Part shown: one piece after another, positions 34,414 through 43,649 of the stretch
Layout: each line of letters starts with the position of its first letter
Numbering within the stretch: the stretch's first letter is position 1
NCBI GenBank assembly: GCA_024998755.1
Contig: JACEUU010000001.1
Coordinates: 62,001 to 126,000 of the forward strand
Direction: 5' to 3'
From: Vampirovibrio sp.
GTDB taxonomy: Bacteria > Cyanobacteriota > Vampirovibrionia > Vampirovibrionales > JAJTHC01
DNA: 64,000 nucleotides
Position numbers and translations under genes: made by a program
Notes under the pieces: generated by a model
Seen by the model: the letters and a program-made list of their open reading frames with translations, nothing else
The model's database searches: none
What the model was told of the DNA's origin: nothing

Positions 34414-37352
34414 ATTATATCACAATAAAGAATGCGGTAGAGTCAAAACCCGAGGGCGATTTAAGTGTAACGTATGCAAATTATATCACAATAAAGAATG
34501 CGGTAGAGTCAAAACCTGCTCATAGGTGATTGTTTCATCATATGGATTATATCACAATAAAGAATGCGGTAGAGTCAAAACGCTACCTTAGATACAACTA
34601 ACCGCCATATTATTATATCACAATAAAGAATGCGGTAGAGTCAAAACAATTGCCCTGTTGAAACGCTTGTTAAACTAATTATATCACAATAAAGAATGCG
34701 GTAGAGTCAAAACTCAAAAGATACCATAAGCATCCTTAGTATGATTATATCACAATAAAGAATGCGGTAGAGTCAAAACTCGTTGACCAGCTTCCAGAGG
34801 ACGCTTTAAATTATATCACAATAAAGAATGCGGTAGAGTCAAAACGCTTGCAGATGAAGACTACACGCATAGAAGATTATATCACAATAAAGAATGCGGT
34901 AGAGTCAAAACTACCCAGTGGGATATTATGCGTTCTGTGAAATTATATCACAATAAAGAATGCGGTAGAGTCAAAACATTAAATGCCTTCGCTACGCCTA
35001 TTGAGTGATTATATCACAATAAAGAATGCGGTAGAGTCAAAACACCATCATCATTGTTTATAACTTCGTAAAGATTATATCACAATAAAGAATGCGGTAG
35101 AGTCAAAACGTCAACAAAGGTTTTGTTATACGCCTTTAAATTATATCACAATAAAGAATGCGGTAGAGTCAAAACTAACTTCCCTTTAGTTTCTTGCTCT
35201 TGATTATTATATCACAATAAAGAATGCGGTAGAGTCAAAACGAAAATCAGATTTAATATGAGTCCGCCAAATTATATCACAATAAAGAATGCGGTAGAGT
35301 CAAAACCAATTAACGGCTGTAGTGTGTGTGTCTGATATTATATCACAATAAAGAATGCGGTAGAGTCAAAACTTAGATGGCAAGCAAGCTACATTAGTAA
35401 GTATTATATCACAATAAAGAATGCGGTAGAGTCAAAACATTAGCCCCATCAAAGAACCGCTCGTTCAGATTATATCACAATAAAGAATGCGGTAGAGTCA
35501 AAACCTCAAATTGTGGGTTGAACGAAAACCATATATTATATCACAATAAAGAATGCGGTAGAGTCAAAACTGCTCATAAGTGATGGTCTCATCATATGGC
35601 ATTATATCACAATAAAGAATGCGGTAGAGTCAAAACATACCCCGTTGATTTTAGAACTGAAACAGTATTATATCACAATAAAGAATGCGGTAGAGTCAAA
35701 ACACGTTCAACTGGCTAGCTACTTGCCTAGTGATTATATCACAATAAAGAATGCGGTAGAGTCAAAACTACAGCCCAAAGTTCTAAAAGAAAAAGTAAAT
35801 TATATCACAATAAAGAATGCGGTAGAGTCAAAACAGGGTCATTGCTGACGTTAGCATTCCATACATTATATCACAATAAAGAATGCGGTAGAGTCAAAAC
35901 TAATGCTAGATGAATACCCACTGCCTCCAGATTATATCACAATAAAGAATGCGGTAGAGTCAAAACAGTCATCGTCTTTAGACGTTCAAGCTCACGATTA
36001 TATCACAATAAAGAATGCGGTAGAGTCAAAACTATTCAGCAACCCTTGTACCGCTTTCACCTATTATATCACAATAAAGAATGCGGTAGAGTCAAAACTA
36101 TCGTCGGTAAAATCAATCGGCTTCTCAAATTATATCACAATAAAGAATGCGGTAGAGTCAAAACTCGTTGACATGCTTCCAGAGGACGCTTTAAATTATA
36201 TCACAATAAAGAATGCGGTAGAGTCAAAACGTGGGGTCATTTGAATAGCCAAAGTCCATAATTATATCACAATAAAGAATGCGGTAGAGTCAAAACATCG
36301 GCTTTATGGTACTGTATCATAGCGTTATTATATCACAATAAAGAATGCGGTAGAGTCAAAACGGTCGGTTTGAAGGCTTCAATTTTGTATTTATTATATC
36401 ACAATAAAGAATGCGGTAGAGTCAAAACGCTAAACCCAAAGTCCAAGCCGTAGTATGGATTATATCACAATAAAGAATGCGGTAGAGTCAAAACAGAATC
36501 TTCCACGAATGGCTACTAATAGTTATTATATCACAATAAAGAATGCGGTAGAGTCAAAACATGGGTTGGCTACAATCAGCTGATATGCTTATTATATCAC
36601 AATAAAGAATGCGGTAGAGTCAAAACAGATACTCTTCGCTGTTATACCTAACTACCATTATATCACAATAAAGAATGCGGTAGAGTCAAAACACCCAGCA
36701 ACTGTTTTTGCAACTCTGAAAAATTATATCACAATAAAGAATGCGGTAGAGTCAAAACGTTGGTTGCTTTTGGGGCTTCAACAACGGGATTATATCACAA
36801 TAAAGAATGCGGTAGAGTCAAAACAACGATGCCATTGCAGAGAAGGCGTTTAAAATTATATCACAATAAAGAATGCGGTAGAGTCAAAACGATATGCTAC
36901 CCGAAGACGCCCTAAGGCATATTATATCACAATAAAGAATGCGGTAGAGTCAAAACGCGGTGTTGATAGTATTAAATCAATGCCTAATTATATCACAATA
37001 AAGAATGCGGTAGAGTCAAAACAAGCATCGATGTAATCATTATTGGCATCTTATTATATCACAATAAAGAATGCGGTAGAGTCAAAACATCTCAAATTGC
37101 TTTCAACCGCTTGTTTAAATTATATCACAATAAAGAATGCGGTAGAGTCAAAACACAATCATTAGCACCAAGATGTTTGTAAATATTATATCACAATAAA
37201 GAATGCGGTAGAGTCAAAACGATGTCTAAATTGACCTTACCAGCTGATTTATTATATCACAATAAAGAATGCGGTAGAGTCAAAACAAGCAATGGCTGGT
37301 TGACTGGTAAACCGTTATTATATCACAATAAAGAATGCGGTAGAGTCAAAAC
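34414..37352 (-). CRISPR. CRISPR array, 45 repeats and 44 spacers
   Basis: 36-bp repeats (plus strand ATTATATCAC...GAGTCAAAAC) appear identical throughout, including both ends. Spacers are 30 bp, except one of 29 bp (35242-35270). The crRNA sense is the minus strand, where the repeat begins GTTTTGACTC and ends TGTGATATAAT; the direction is set by the tracrRNA pairing and by the promoter in each repeat. Transcription therefore runs toward cas2. Several spacers are near duplicates (34516/35571; 34780/36165). The leader side (right) adjoins a truncated MITE-like element. Array size and repeat uniformity indicate a recently active locus. Confidence 0.98.
37317..37325 (-). promoter_or_regulatory. 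Repeat-embedded crRNA promoter (representative, leader-proximal repeat)
   Basis: On the minus strand the last 9 bases of every repeat are TGATATAAT, a perfect extended -10 (TGnTATAAT). The start would fall 6-8 bases into the next spacer, leaving a guide of about 22-24 nt. The same 9 bases recur at all 45 repeats, so each spacer has its own promoter. A TTGACT occurs in the repeat, but 21 bp upstream, longer than ideal. Confidence 0.75.
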
Positions 37353-37483
37353 TGATAGGCAAGATGGATACTAGGCACTGGCAAGCAAAAAAACCGCAGG
37401 CGTTCACTCAGACGACCGTTGAGAATTTTTTACTTGACGGTAACAAGGCAGACTCTTACGATAGTTCTATTTGAAATTGGTAT
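37353..37483. repeat. MITE-like element, family A copy 2, truncated, at the CRISPR leader position
   Basis: It starts directly after the last repeat base with TGATAGGCAAGATGGATACT and continues as family A (CTAGGCACTGGCAAG, CCGCAGGCG, TTTACTTGACGGTAACAA) to CTATTTGAAATTGGTAT. The outer left terminal repeat present in other copies is missing. Its last base is part of the TAA stop of the epimerase gene. Confidence 0.8.
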
Positions 37484-38544
37484 TAAATACAGTACCCTGT
37501 TTTACGATAATTGGCTACTTGATGCTTGATGCTTTCTACCGTTAAAGCCAACCCCTCTTCCAAAGTAACGGTCGATTCCCACCCTACTAGGGCTTTTGCC
37601 TTAGTCGCATCTGCCTGCAACAAAAACACTTCGCTCGCTTCAGGACGCACCCGTTCGGGCGATTCTTCCAACACAGTAAACTGCGGACGACCTTCCCGTT
37701 CCAACACAATTTTCAAAACCTCTCTCATAGAAACCGCCCGTCCACTACCGATGTTAATGACTTCACCAATCGATTTTTTTGAAGCACCAATGGCTAAAAA
37801 GCCGGCTACGGTATCCGTTACAAAATTTAAATCTCTCACGGTGTCTAATGTACCCACTTGAATTTTAGGTTGCGTTAGCAATTGACTAATAACGGTGGGT
37901 ATAAACGCTCGGTTTGATTGCCGAGGTCCGTAGGTGTTGAAGGGGCGAATAATGGCAACAGGCGTACCAAAACTACGAAAATAACTTTCAACTAAGGCAT
38001 CTGCCCCAATTTTAGAGGCTGAATAGGGCGATTGCCCCTGCAATGGGTGGGCTTCCGTAATAGGGGTAAACTTTGCCGTTCCGTACGTTTCAGACGTAGA
38101 AGTATGCACAATCTTTGGCGTATCTAATAAGCGTGCCATTTCTAATACATTTAACGTTCCCTGCACATTCACATTCACATAATGTTGGGGGGCAACATAC
38201 GAATAAGGAATACCAATTAACGCTGCCAAGTGAAAAACTACATCGGCACCCTGCATTAGGGTTCGCACGCAAGAAGCGTCAGTAATATCGCCTGAAACCA
38301 CCTCAACATGAGCCAACGTTGCAGGGGGAAGGTGGTCTAAATGTCCCCAAAGGCTACTGCTATTATAACGCACTAACGCCTTTACCTTTGCCCCTAAGCG
38401 TACTAATGCTTCAACTAAATGGCTACCAATAAACCCACCGGCACCCGTTACTACAACTGTTTTACCTTGGTAAAACGAATCCCATGAATGGGCGTAGGGT
38501 AACAGTAAATCCATTGGGGTGGGGGGCATAACCATCATCATCAT
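37483..38544 (-). CDS. NAD-dependent epimerase/4,6-dehydratase (LegB-like)
   Basis: 353 residues, extended short-chain dehydrogenase. The Rossmann motif is VVVTGAGGFIGSHLVEALVR, then LVRYNSSSLWGHLD, a segment typical of LegB-type NAD-dependent nucleotide-sugar 4,6-dehydratases. The catalytic TSTSETYGT and YSASK (Tyr-x-x-x-Lys) follow, with RPFNTYGPRQSNRAFIP further on. The product is probably a keto-sugar for surface glycans, but the substrate is not determined. Several ATG codons in tandem leave the start uncertain (38514 also possible). The stop codon is formed at the edge of the adjoining MITE-like element. Confidence 0.88.
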   Translation of the reverse strand: MMMMVMPPTPMDLLLPYAHSWDSFYQGKTVVVTGAGGFIGSHLVEALVRLGAKVKALVRYNSSSLWGHLDHLPPATLAHVEVVSGDITDASCVRTLMQGADVVFHLAALIGIPYSYVAPQHYVNVNVQGTLNVLEMARLLDTPKIVHTSTSETYGTAKFTPITEAHPLQGQSPYSASKIGADALVESYFRSFGTPVAIIRPFNTYGPRQSNRAFIPTVISQLLTQPKIQVGTLDTVRDLNFVTDTVAGFLAIGASKKSIGEVINIGSGRAVSMREVLKIVLEREGRPQFTVLEESPERVRPEASEVFLLQADATKAKALVGWESTVTLEEGLALTVESIKHQVANYRKTGYCI

Positions 38545-38665
38545 GGGGTACTATAATCCTAAGAAAGTCTAACAAAACGGGAAGATACCCTTATTTTACC
38601 TTATAATTAGGTAAGGGTGAGCGTTTGTTAATGAAAACCGCCTTAATAGAGGGATTCTAACGACT

Positions 38666-39211
38666 GTGCAACCTTGGTTCAAGCAACTTAAACAAGAAGT
38701 AAATTACATCCTGAATCAAGACCCAGCCATGCATTCTGCTTGGGAGGTTGTGCTTTGTTCTGCAGGACTACACGCCTTAATAGGGCACAGGCTCGCCCAC
38801 AAGCTTTGGAATCAAAATTTAGCACTACCAGCGAGAATACTTGCTCATTGGGTACGTTTCTTAACAGGCATAGAAATTCATCCGGCAGCGGTCATTGGTA
38901 ACTACTTATTGATAGACCATGGTATGGGTGTGGTTATTGGTGAAACCGCCGTCATTGGCGATTATGTAACCTTGTTTCACGGTGTAACATTAGGTGGTAC
39001 GGGCAATGAAAAAGGGATGAAACGCCACCCAACAGTTAGAAATGGTGTCATTATTGGTGCAGGTGCAACCATCCTTGGTAATATTGAATTAGGTGAAGGA
39101 TGCAAAGTGGGTTCGGGGGCCGTAGTAGTAAAAAGCGTACCACCTTATACAACTGTTGTAGGAATTCCTGCTGTAGAGTTGGTTAATAGACACAAAAAAA
39201 CCGACGCTTAA
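38666..39211 (+). CDS. cysE: Serine O-acetyltransferase
   Basis: Makes O-acetylserine from serine and acetyl-CoA for cysteine synthesis. The 181-residue short form starts with GTG and has an N-terminal helical domain. The left-handed beta-helix with hexapeptide repeats follows: IEIHPAAVIGNYLLIDHGMG, VVIGETAVIGDYVTLFHGVT and LGGTGNEKGMKRHPTVRNGV. The catalytic His lies in IDHG and in KRHP. It is divergent from the epimerase gene. No other cys genes are adjacent. Confidence 0.95.
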   Translation: MQPWFKQLKQEVNYILNQDPAMHSAWEVVLCSAGLHALIGHRLAHKLWNQNLALPARILAHWVRFLTGIEIHPAAVIGNYLLIDHGMGVVIGETAVIGDYVTLFHGVTLGGTGNEKGMKRHPTVRNGVIIGAGATILGNIELGEGCKVGSGAVVVKSVPPYTTVVGIPAVELVNRHKKTDA

Positions 39212-39216
39212 GTATT

Positions 39217-39357
39217 AGACCTTTTGCATGACTCGATATCTGGGGCATCTTTTTTGTCATTTACGGTACTCCTTCAGCTATTTACCTTGTGTAAACGCCC
39301 TCAGTCCGTTCCGTATTCCTCAAATCTACACCACCTATCGAGTCATGCAAGAGGTCT
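39217..39357. repeat. MITE-like element, family E (141 bp)
   Basis: 22-bp terminal inverted repeats, AGACCTTTTGCATGACTCGA and its complement with one mismatch, flanked by ATT on each side (39214-39216, 39358-39360). Such AGACCTCTTGCA ends are typical of IS5-type elements, so this is probably a non-autonomous derivative. It lies between cysE and the hydrolase gene. Confidence 0.85.
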
Positions 39358-39421
39358 ATTGATTTCTTCTAATATCACTTCAGTAACCATTCAGAAAACC
39401 TATTTAGAAAAGACGCTGCTT

Positions 39422-40531
39422 ATGAAATTACTCCGTTTGCTTCAACAGAAACCTGTGCAACCTTCAACGTTTCACGATAATTTAAAACCCTATATTCTAC
39501 ACGCAGATGATGGCGGACACTTGGGTGTAGGCTATGTTCTAACCCACGCTTCACCTCAACAAGGGCTAAACGGTATTTTCACCCATATGGAAAGCCAGCT
39601 TCGGCAGTGGGAAACGGAAGGTAAAACAGGGCAAGTTTTACTGTATGTTCATGGTGGACTTAGAAAAGAAGCCTTTTCATTAGAGTTTGCCAGAAAGCAG
39701 TTGGATTATTGCCTTAGCCGAAATATTTACCCCATATTTTTAACGTGGCATACGGGTACAACGGAAACATTGGGTACGCTGGGTAAAGAACTACTGAAGA
39801 AAAAATTGAACGTTTCTAGCTTACTTAAAAACCCGATGGCTGTTCCCCATTGGGGCTGGCAACGCATGAAGCAAAATGCCCAAGCCCTTAGTGCTGAAAA
39901 CACTGGGGCATTGTATCAATTTTTAACCAAGCTAAATAAATTAAAAGATGGGTTTTCCCAAGAAGTGCCCTTGCATTTTGTAGGGCATAGTGCGGGTAGC
40001 ATCGTAATTGGGCACGCCTTACCCTATTGGTGTGGTACATTAAACAACCCGTTGCACCATGTTTCCTTATTGGGAGCGGCTATTCGGTGTGAAGCCTTTG
40101 AAGAACTATACGGGCCCGCATTAGCCAGTAAACAGTTACAACATTTGCAACTAGTCAATTTATCTGCCGCTTCAGAACTGAAGGAAATGGTGTGGCATGG
40201 GTTTACGCATCCCTCCTTGTTATATGGTGTTTCATATTTGTTTGACCCTGAAACACCCCCCAGTTTAATCCACTTTATGCAACCAAGCAAACTAGCAGAA
40301 AATGCGTCTGCCTTACTGGGTATGCACCACCATATTGCAGAATCGTATGGCGAACAGTTGGAACAATTACGAGAGAAATGGCAGTTAGCCCCTAACCAGT
40401 TAGAAATTTTATGGGTAGATAGACAAGATGAGTTATTTCAGCAAGCTGAACCTGTTACGGCGTTAGAAAGTAACCACGCCGTACTAGATAGACAGTTGTT
40501 TGGCTATGTAGTAGAAAAAACCTTGCCCTAA
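39422..40531 (+). CDS. Alpha/beta-hydrolase-like protein
   Basis: A 369-residue protein from the ATG at 39422 (MKLLRLLQQKPVQ). The frame is open upstream to 39224, but that stretch is the MITE-like element, so the upstream start is rejected. LLYVHGGLRKEAFSLEFARK gives the oxyanion-type HGG, and VPLHFVGHSAGSIVIGHAL carries the nucleophile elbow GHSAG. No signal peptide is seen. The substrate is unknown. The stop codon TAA is formed by TA plus the first base of the next MITE-like element. Confidence 0.7.
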   Translation: MKLLRLLQQKPVQPSTFHDNLKPYILHADDGGHLGVGYVLTHASPQQGLNGIFTHMESQLRQWETEGKTGQVLLYVHGGLRKEAFSLEFARKQLDYCLSRNIYPIFLTWHTGTTETLGTLGKELLKKKLNVSSLLKNPMAVPHWGWQRMKQNAQALSAENTGALYQFLTKLNKLKDGFSQEVPLHFVGHSAGSIVIGHALPYWCGTLNNPLHHVSLLGAAIRCEAFEELYGPALASKQLQHLQLVNLSAASELKEMVWHGFTHPSLLYGVSYLFDPETPPSLIHFMQPSKLAENASALLGMHHHIAESYGEQLEQLREKWQLAPNQLEILWVDRQDELFQQAEPVTALESNHAVLDRQLFGYVVEKTLP

Positions 40532-40797
40532 TACCAATAATTAAGTATCAACCAGTAGGAACGACCATCGCGTTTGCTCTGCAGTCTTCGATGCGTTACG
40601 TCCAGCGAAGGGGCATCCCCTCGTCAATGCCCTTGTGGCATAGGGGGGTGCCTTTTTGGGGGTGGGGTGGGGGTTACCCCTAAGTTTATTAGGTTTTTCA
40701 GTGGGCTGCCAAACAGCAGTCCCCTGAAAAACCAACCAGCGAAAGTTAGGAACGACAATCGATGAAAGAACACAACATGCAATAGGTGAAATAGTAT
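40531..40797. repeat. MITE-like element, family C copy 2 (267 bp)
   Basis: It begins ATACCAATAATTAAGTATC, has the family C interior (ACCAGTAGGAACGACCATCG ... GAACGACAATCGATGA) and a decayed right end ATAGTAT. TA flanks both sides. It lies exactly between the stop codons of two convergent genes. The hairpin TTTTTCAG..GGCTGC/GCAGTC..CTGAAAAA replaces a differently sequenced hairpin at the same place in copy 1. Confidence 0.78.
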
Positions 40798-42668
40798 TAT
40801 TTGGTGGTTATATCCAAATCAAACTGCCCACGAACAGACCCTCTGCTAGGCTGATAACCCGCCGATAAATTAAGACTACCCGCATCCAAATGAATGGGTG
40901 AATTAGCAGCAGTAGATGATGGATTATTTCGGTTGGCTAATTTAACAACCAGCTTATTTAAATGCTTCAACAACCAAGCACTACTGGGTTGTGTGGCGTC
41001 AAACTGCACACCCACAAAAGGTTCGTACCCCAGTTGTGGCGATGCCTTAGGTTGAATGAGCTGGTTCAGCGTTTTTAACGCTCCCTTTTGGGTTAAATCT
41101 TTTACAGGAGCAATCACAAATGCGTGTTCCGATTCAACCAACCCCATGGGGGGTAAGTTTGAAACCAATAAATTTTTAGATGTCTTAGGTAAATGAATTT
41201 CCCAAAACGTGCCAGTGCCATCTGCCAACGGTTTTGATTCTAAAATGGGGTTTTGTTGCAATTTCCCATCAAACAAAATTTTCGATAACCATGATTTGCC
41301 AGATAAATGCTGAATCCACTTATTCATACTGGTTTGTTTAACGGGTGTTTTTTGCAAAATTAGCCACGCTTCTTTTTCAGAAGGGGTTGCCATCCAAGTT
41401 TCACCCGCCAAAAGGCCTAGTACATCTCTGTTAAAATCCATCTGCATCAAAGTCAAGGCCGGTTTAATCATACTGAGCGGTTGCTTCCATTGCGGAAAAG
41501 CGTCTTCTTCAATGGCGGCGATTATTGCTTCGTTCACATGGGTTAAGCTAATAGCTACGGGAGTTTTAACGGTTAAAGCCTTGGTATTGGGTGTGCCGAA
41601 AATAAAATCCAACCACTGAGCTTCACTCATTTTGCGTTCTTCAGCGGTAACGTACAATGGTGTTACAAAATCCAAATGGCACTGTTCTCGTTTGACGGTG
41701 GACGCTGATTTTCTAGTGGCAGCCAACAAAGTCCAACTATGCTTTAGGGCGGTGGAATCTGTTTTTTGCCACGGTAACTTAAATGATTTTATCTTTTTAC
41801 CAGCGTCCAAACGCTTCCATTGGGAACTGGTGCTAGGCATTCCCATTAGCAAGCTAGCATTGGCAATATCTGAAGTGGCAGGCACTGTTGCAGACCCATA
41901 CAACGTTTCCAACCCATGCACCAATTTTAGCTTGGCTTCAGGTAATAACCTTCCCTTCGCACCGGATACTTGCTTTAATTGGTCTGTTGCTTGAAACAAA
42001 GCATCTTCAGAAGAGGCAAACAATAACCGATGAGTCTCGTTTTCGGGGTATTTAGCCATCCAAATTTGATGGGCTGGTTGTTGCCATAGTTCGGATACCG
42101 TCTTCTTAAAAAATGAACGGTCTGAGGTTTGCGTTTGTGGCATAAAGCCGAGGCTTTTAGCAAAGGTAGCCGTATTGGCAGAGTCTACCGAATCTTTCAT
42201 GCTCAAAATCCAAACCCCTTGCCCTTTCGTGGTGGATGGTTCTGGATTACGTTCGACCATACCGCCTTCGGTAGGCTTGGTGGCAGAAGGCGTTTGAAGC
42301 ATGAGCCAGTAAGCGAAGGGTTCTAAGGGGGTATTGGGTTCTTGGGCATAGGTAATTAGTTGGGTCAACATAGAAATACCAGGAAAAGGTATAATGCTAG
42401 TTGAGCCCGACGGTGAAACAACCGGATTGGTTGAACTATTTAGTTTTACTGCTACAAAACCTTGGCTAGCCCCCAGTGGCAATTGAAAAATACCTTGTAC
42501 CCATTGTGGGAAGGCGGAAAGCGTAGCGTCTTGCGGGGAAGGCTTAAGCTCATCGCACCCTGAAAATACCATGCCACCAAACCCCATTACCAAAAGCAAT
42601 AGCACCCAGTGAAGTTGAGGATGCACTTTAGGGGTAATAAAATTAAAACGAGGGATAGCAACTGGCAT
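40797..42668 (-). CDS. Lipoprotein, DUF3352-like
   Basis: 623 residues. A type II signal sequence with hydrophobic VLLLLVMGFGGMVF ends in the lipobox FSGC, so the mature protein should be lipid-anchored outside the inner membrane. The large body is beta-rich with no catalytic motif. Its layout (repeated strand-rich halves with LSGKSWLSKILFDGKL-type segments) resembles DUF3352 proteins found in Cyanobacteria and Melainabacteria. The function is unknown. The stop coincides with the end of the MITE-like element. Confidence 0.7.
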   Translation of the reverse strand: MPVAIPRFNFITPKVHPQLHWVLLLLVMGFGGMVFSGCDELKPSPQDATLSAFPQWVQGIFQLPLGASQGFVAVKLNSSTNPVVSPSGSTSIIPFPGISMLTQLITYAQEPNTPLEPFAYWLMLQTPSATKPTEGGMVERNPEPSTTKGQGVWILSMKDSVDSANTATFAKSLGFMPQTQTSDRSFFKKTVSELWQQPAHQIWMAKYPENETHRLLFASSEDALFQATDQLKQVSGAKGRLLPEAKLKLVHGLETLYGSATVPATSDIANASLLMGMPSTSSQWKRLDAGKKIKSFKLPWQKTDSTALKHSWTLLAATRKSASTVKREQCHLDFVTPLYVTAEERKMSEAQWLDFIFGTPNTKALTVKTPVAISLTHVNEAIIAAIEEDAFPQWKQPLSMIKPALTLMQMDFNRDVLGLLAGETWMATPSEKEAWLILQKTPVKQTSMNKWIQHLSGKSWLSKILFDGKLQQNPILESKPLADGTGTFWEIHLPKTSKNLLVSNLPPMGLVESEHAFVIAPVKDLTQKGALKTLNQLIQPKASPQLGYEPFVGVQFDATQPSSAWLLKHLNKLVVKLANRNNPSSTAANSPIHLDAGSLNLSAGYQPSRGSVRGQFDLDITTK

Positions 42669-42750
42669 AATAACAACATATCCTTTAAAAGAATCATTGT
42701 GGGTGATTGAGATGATGATAAGACTAAGTTAGCATAAAAACGCTCAAATT

Positions 42751-42896
42751 ATACCGATTGACAGATTGAATAGCGTTAGATGGAGACTAGGCACTAGCCA
42801 GTTAAAAACCGCATGCGTACATAGACGACCGTTGAGGATTTTTGACTGGCTAGTAAAAACGTATAAGCTGACGCTATTTAAACTGTGAATTGGTAT
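42751..42896. repeat. MITE-like element, family A copy 3 (146 bp)
   Basis: Inverted ends ATACCGATTGACAGATTGAA and the complement, with inner repeats GACTAGGCACTAGCCAGT and TTTTTGACTGGCTAGTAAA. The right end contributes the TAA stop of the small gene at 42896-43108. Confidence 0.85.
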
Positions 42897-43108
42897 TAAC
42901 CCCGCCTCATATAAAAATAGCCTTTAATATCATCTAAAGAAAGTTCTTCTAACTTTTTCCAAAAAATTTCTTGAATCTCATCCAGTTCCATTTTACGAAC
43001 TAAATCAATAACCAAGGTTTTCACATCAATCGCTTGAGATAGGTCTTGATTTTCCAAATAGCCGTTTAATTCATCAGGGGTCATAACAGGTGCTTTGCAA
43101 CCTTTCAA
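42896..43108 (-). CDS. Small uncharacterised protein
   Basis: 70 codons from a TTG, or 62 from the ATG at 43084. Acidic and helical, with TPDELNGYLENQDLSQAID and IFWKKLEELSLDDIKGYF. No family recognised. The sequence may have been longer before the MITE-like element gave it its stop codon. Confidence 0.5.
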   Translation of the reverse strand: MKGCKAPVMTPDELNGYLENQDLSQAIDVKTLVIDLVRKMELDEIQEIFWKKLEELSLDDIKGYFYMRRG

Positions 43109-43204
43109 TGCTTCTATAAACTTGATAACGCATAAACGAATTACCTTATTAGTTTAACAAATTTTTAGTCCCTTAGGCCTCTTTTTTAATAAATACCACC
43201 CCTC

Positions 43205-43350
43205 ATACCAATTTCAAACAGAAATGTCGTTAGAGTCTACGTTGTTACAGTCAATTGAAAAATTCTCAATGGTCGTCTGTGTACACCTGCGGTTTTTTAC
43301 TTGCCAGTGCCTAGTATCCATCTAACGCTATTCCCATTTGCAAATGGTAT
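43205..43350. repeat. MITE-like element, family A copy 4 (146 bp)
   Basis: Ends ATACCAATTTCAAACAG and CAAATGGTAT; the interior GTGTACACCTGCGGTTTTTT and CTTGCCAGTGCCTAGTATCC are as in the other copies. No TA duplication is seen, so one edge has decayed. Confidence 0.8.
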
Positions 43351-43375
43351 CACTTATAACAACACAGAGGTAAGA

Positions 43376-43424
43376 ACAAAAACAGGAGAACAACCCGCCA
43401 TACTTAGCAGACTATTCTCCTGTT
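43376..43424 (-). terminator. Rho-independent terminator of the 43449-43649 gene
   Basis: On the minus strand AACAGGAGAA and TTCTCCTGTT form a 10-bp stem around a 24-nt loop, followed by TTTGTTCTT. It lies about 25 bp after the small gene's stop. Confidence 0.75.
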
Positions 43425-43448
43425 CTTCAAGAACTTTATTTGAACAAA

Positions 43449-43649
43449 CTAAGCTTGTAAATCTAGTTTAAGACCTGTATGAGCAGGTTTCGTTTTCGGT
43501 TTATTCGATTTAGCTTGAGTTTCTAACGCATCAGCTTGCATTTTTACTGCTTCAGCTTGAGCCTTCACTTGGGCAACGTTGTTTGCAGGATTAGCTGTAG
43601 CCTGTAATGCTGCGAAGTTAGGGGTAAAAGCGTTCATTGATACCATCAT
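43449..43649 (-). CDS. Small Ala/Gln-rich protein
   Basis: 66 codons with GAAAGG upstream and a clear terminator downstream, which supports a real gene. The product is rich in Ala, Gln, Asn and Lys (NVAQVKAQAEAVKMQADALE), predicting a long amphipathic or coiled-coil helix. No family recognised; two in-frame ATGs (43649, 43646) are possible starts. Confidence 0.6.
   Translation of the reverse strand: MMVSMNAFTPNFAALQATANPANNVAQVKAQAEAVKMQADALETQAKSNKPKTKPAHTGLKLDLQA

Noticed and set aside
34430-36244. Open frames with repeated YITIKNAVESK peptides
   Set aside because: They are the CRISPR repeat translated in frame with 30-bp spacers (66-bp period divisible by 3), not genes.
34414-37352. Self-targeting spacers against genes in this window
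   Set aside because: No spacer was seen to match other window sequence by eye; a whole-genome comparison would be needed to exclude it.
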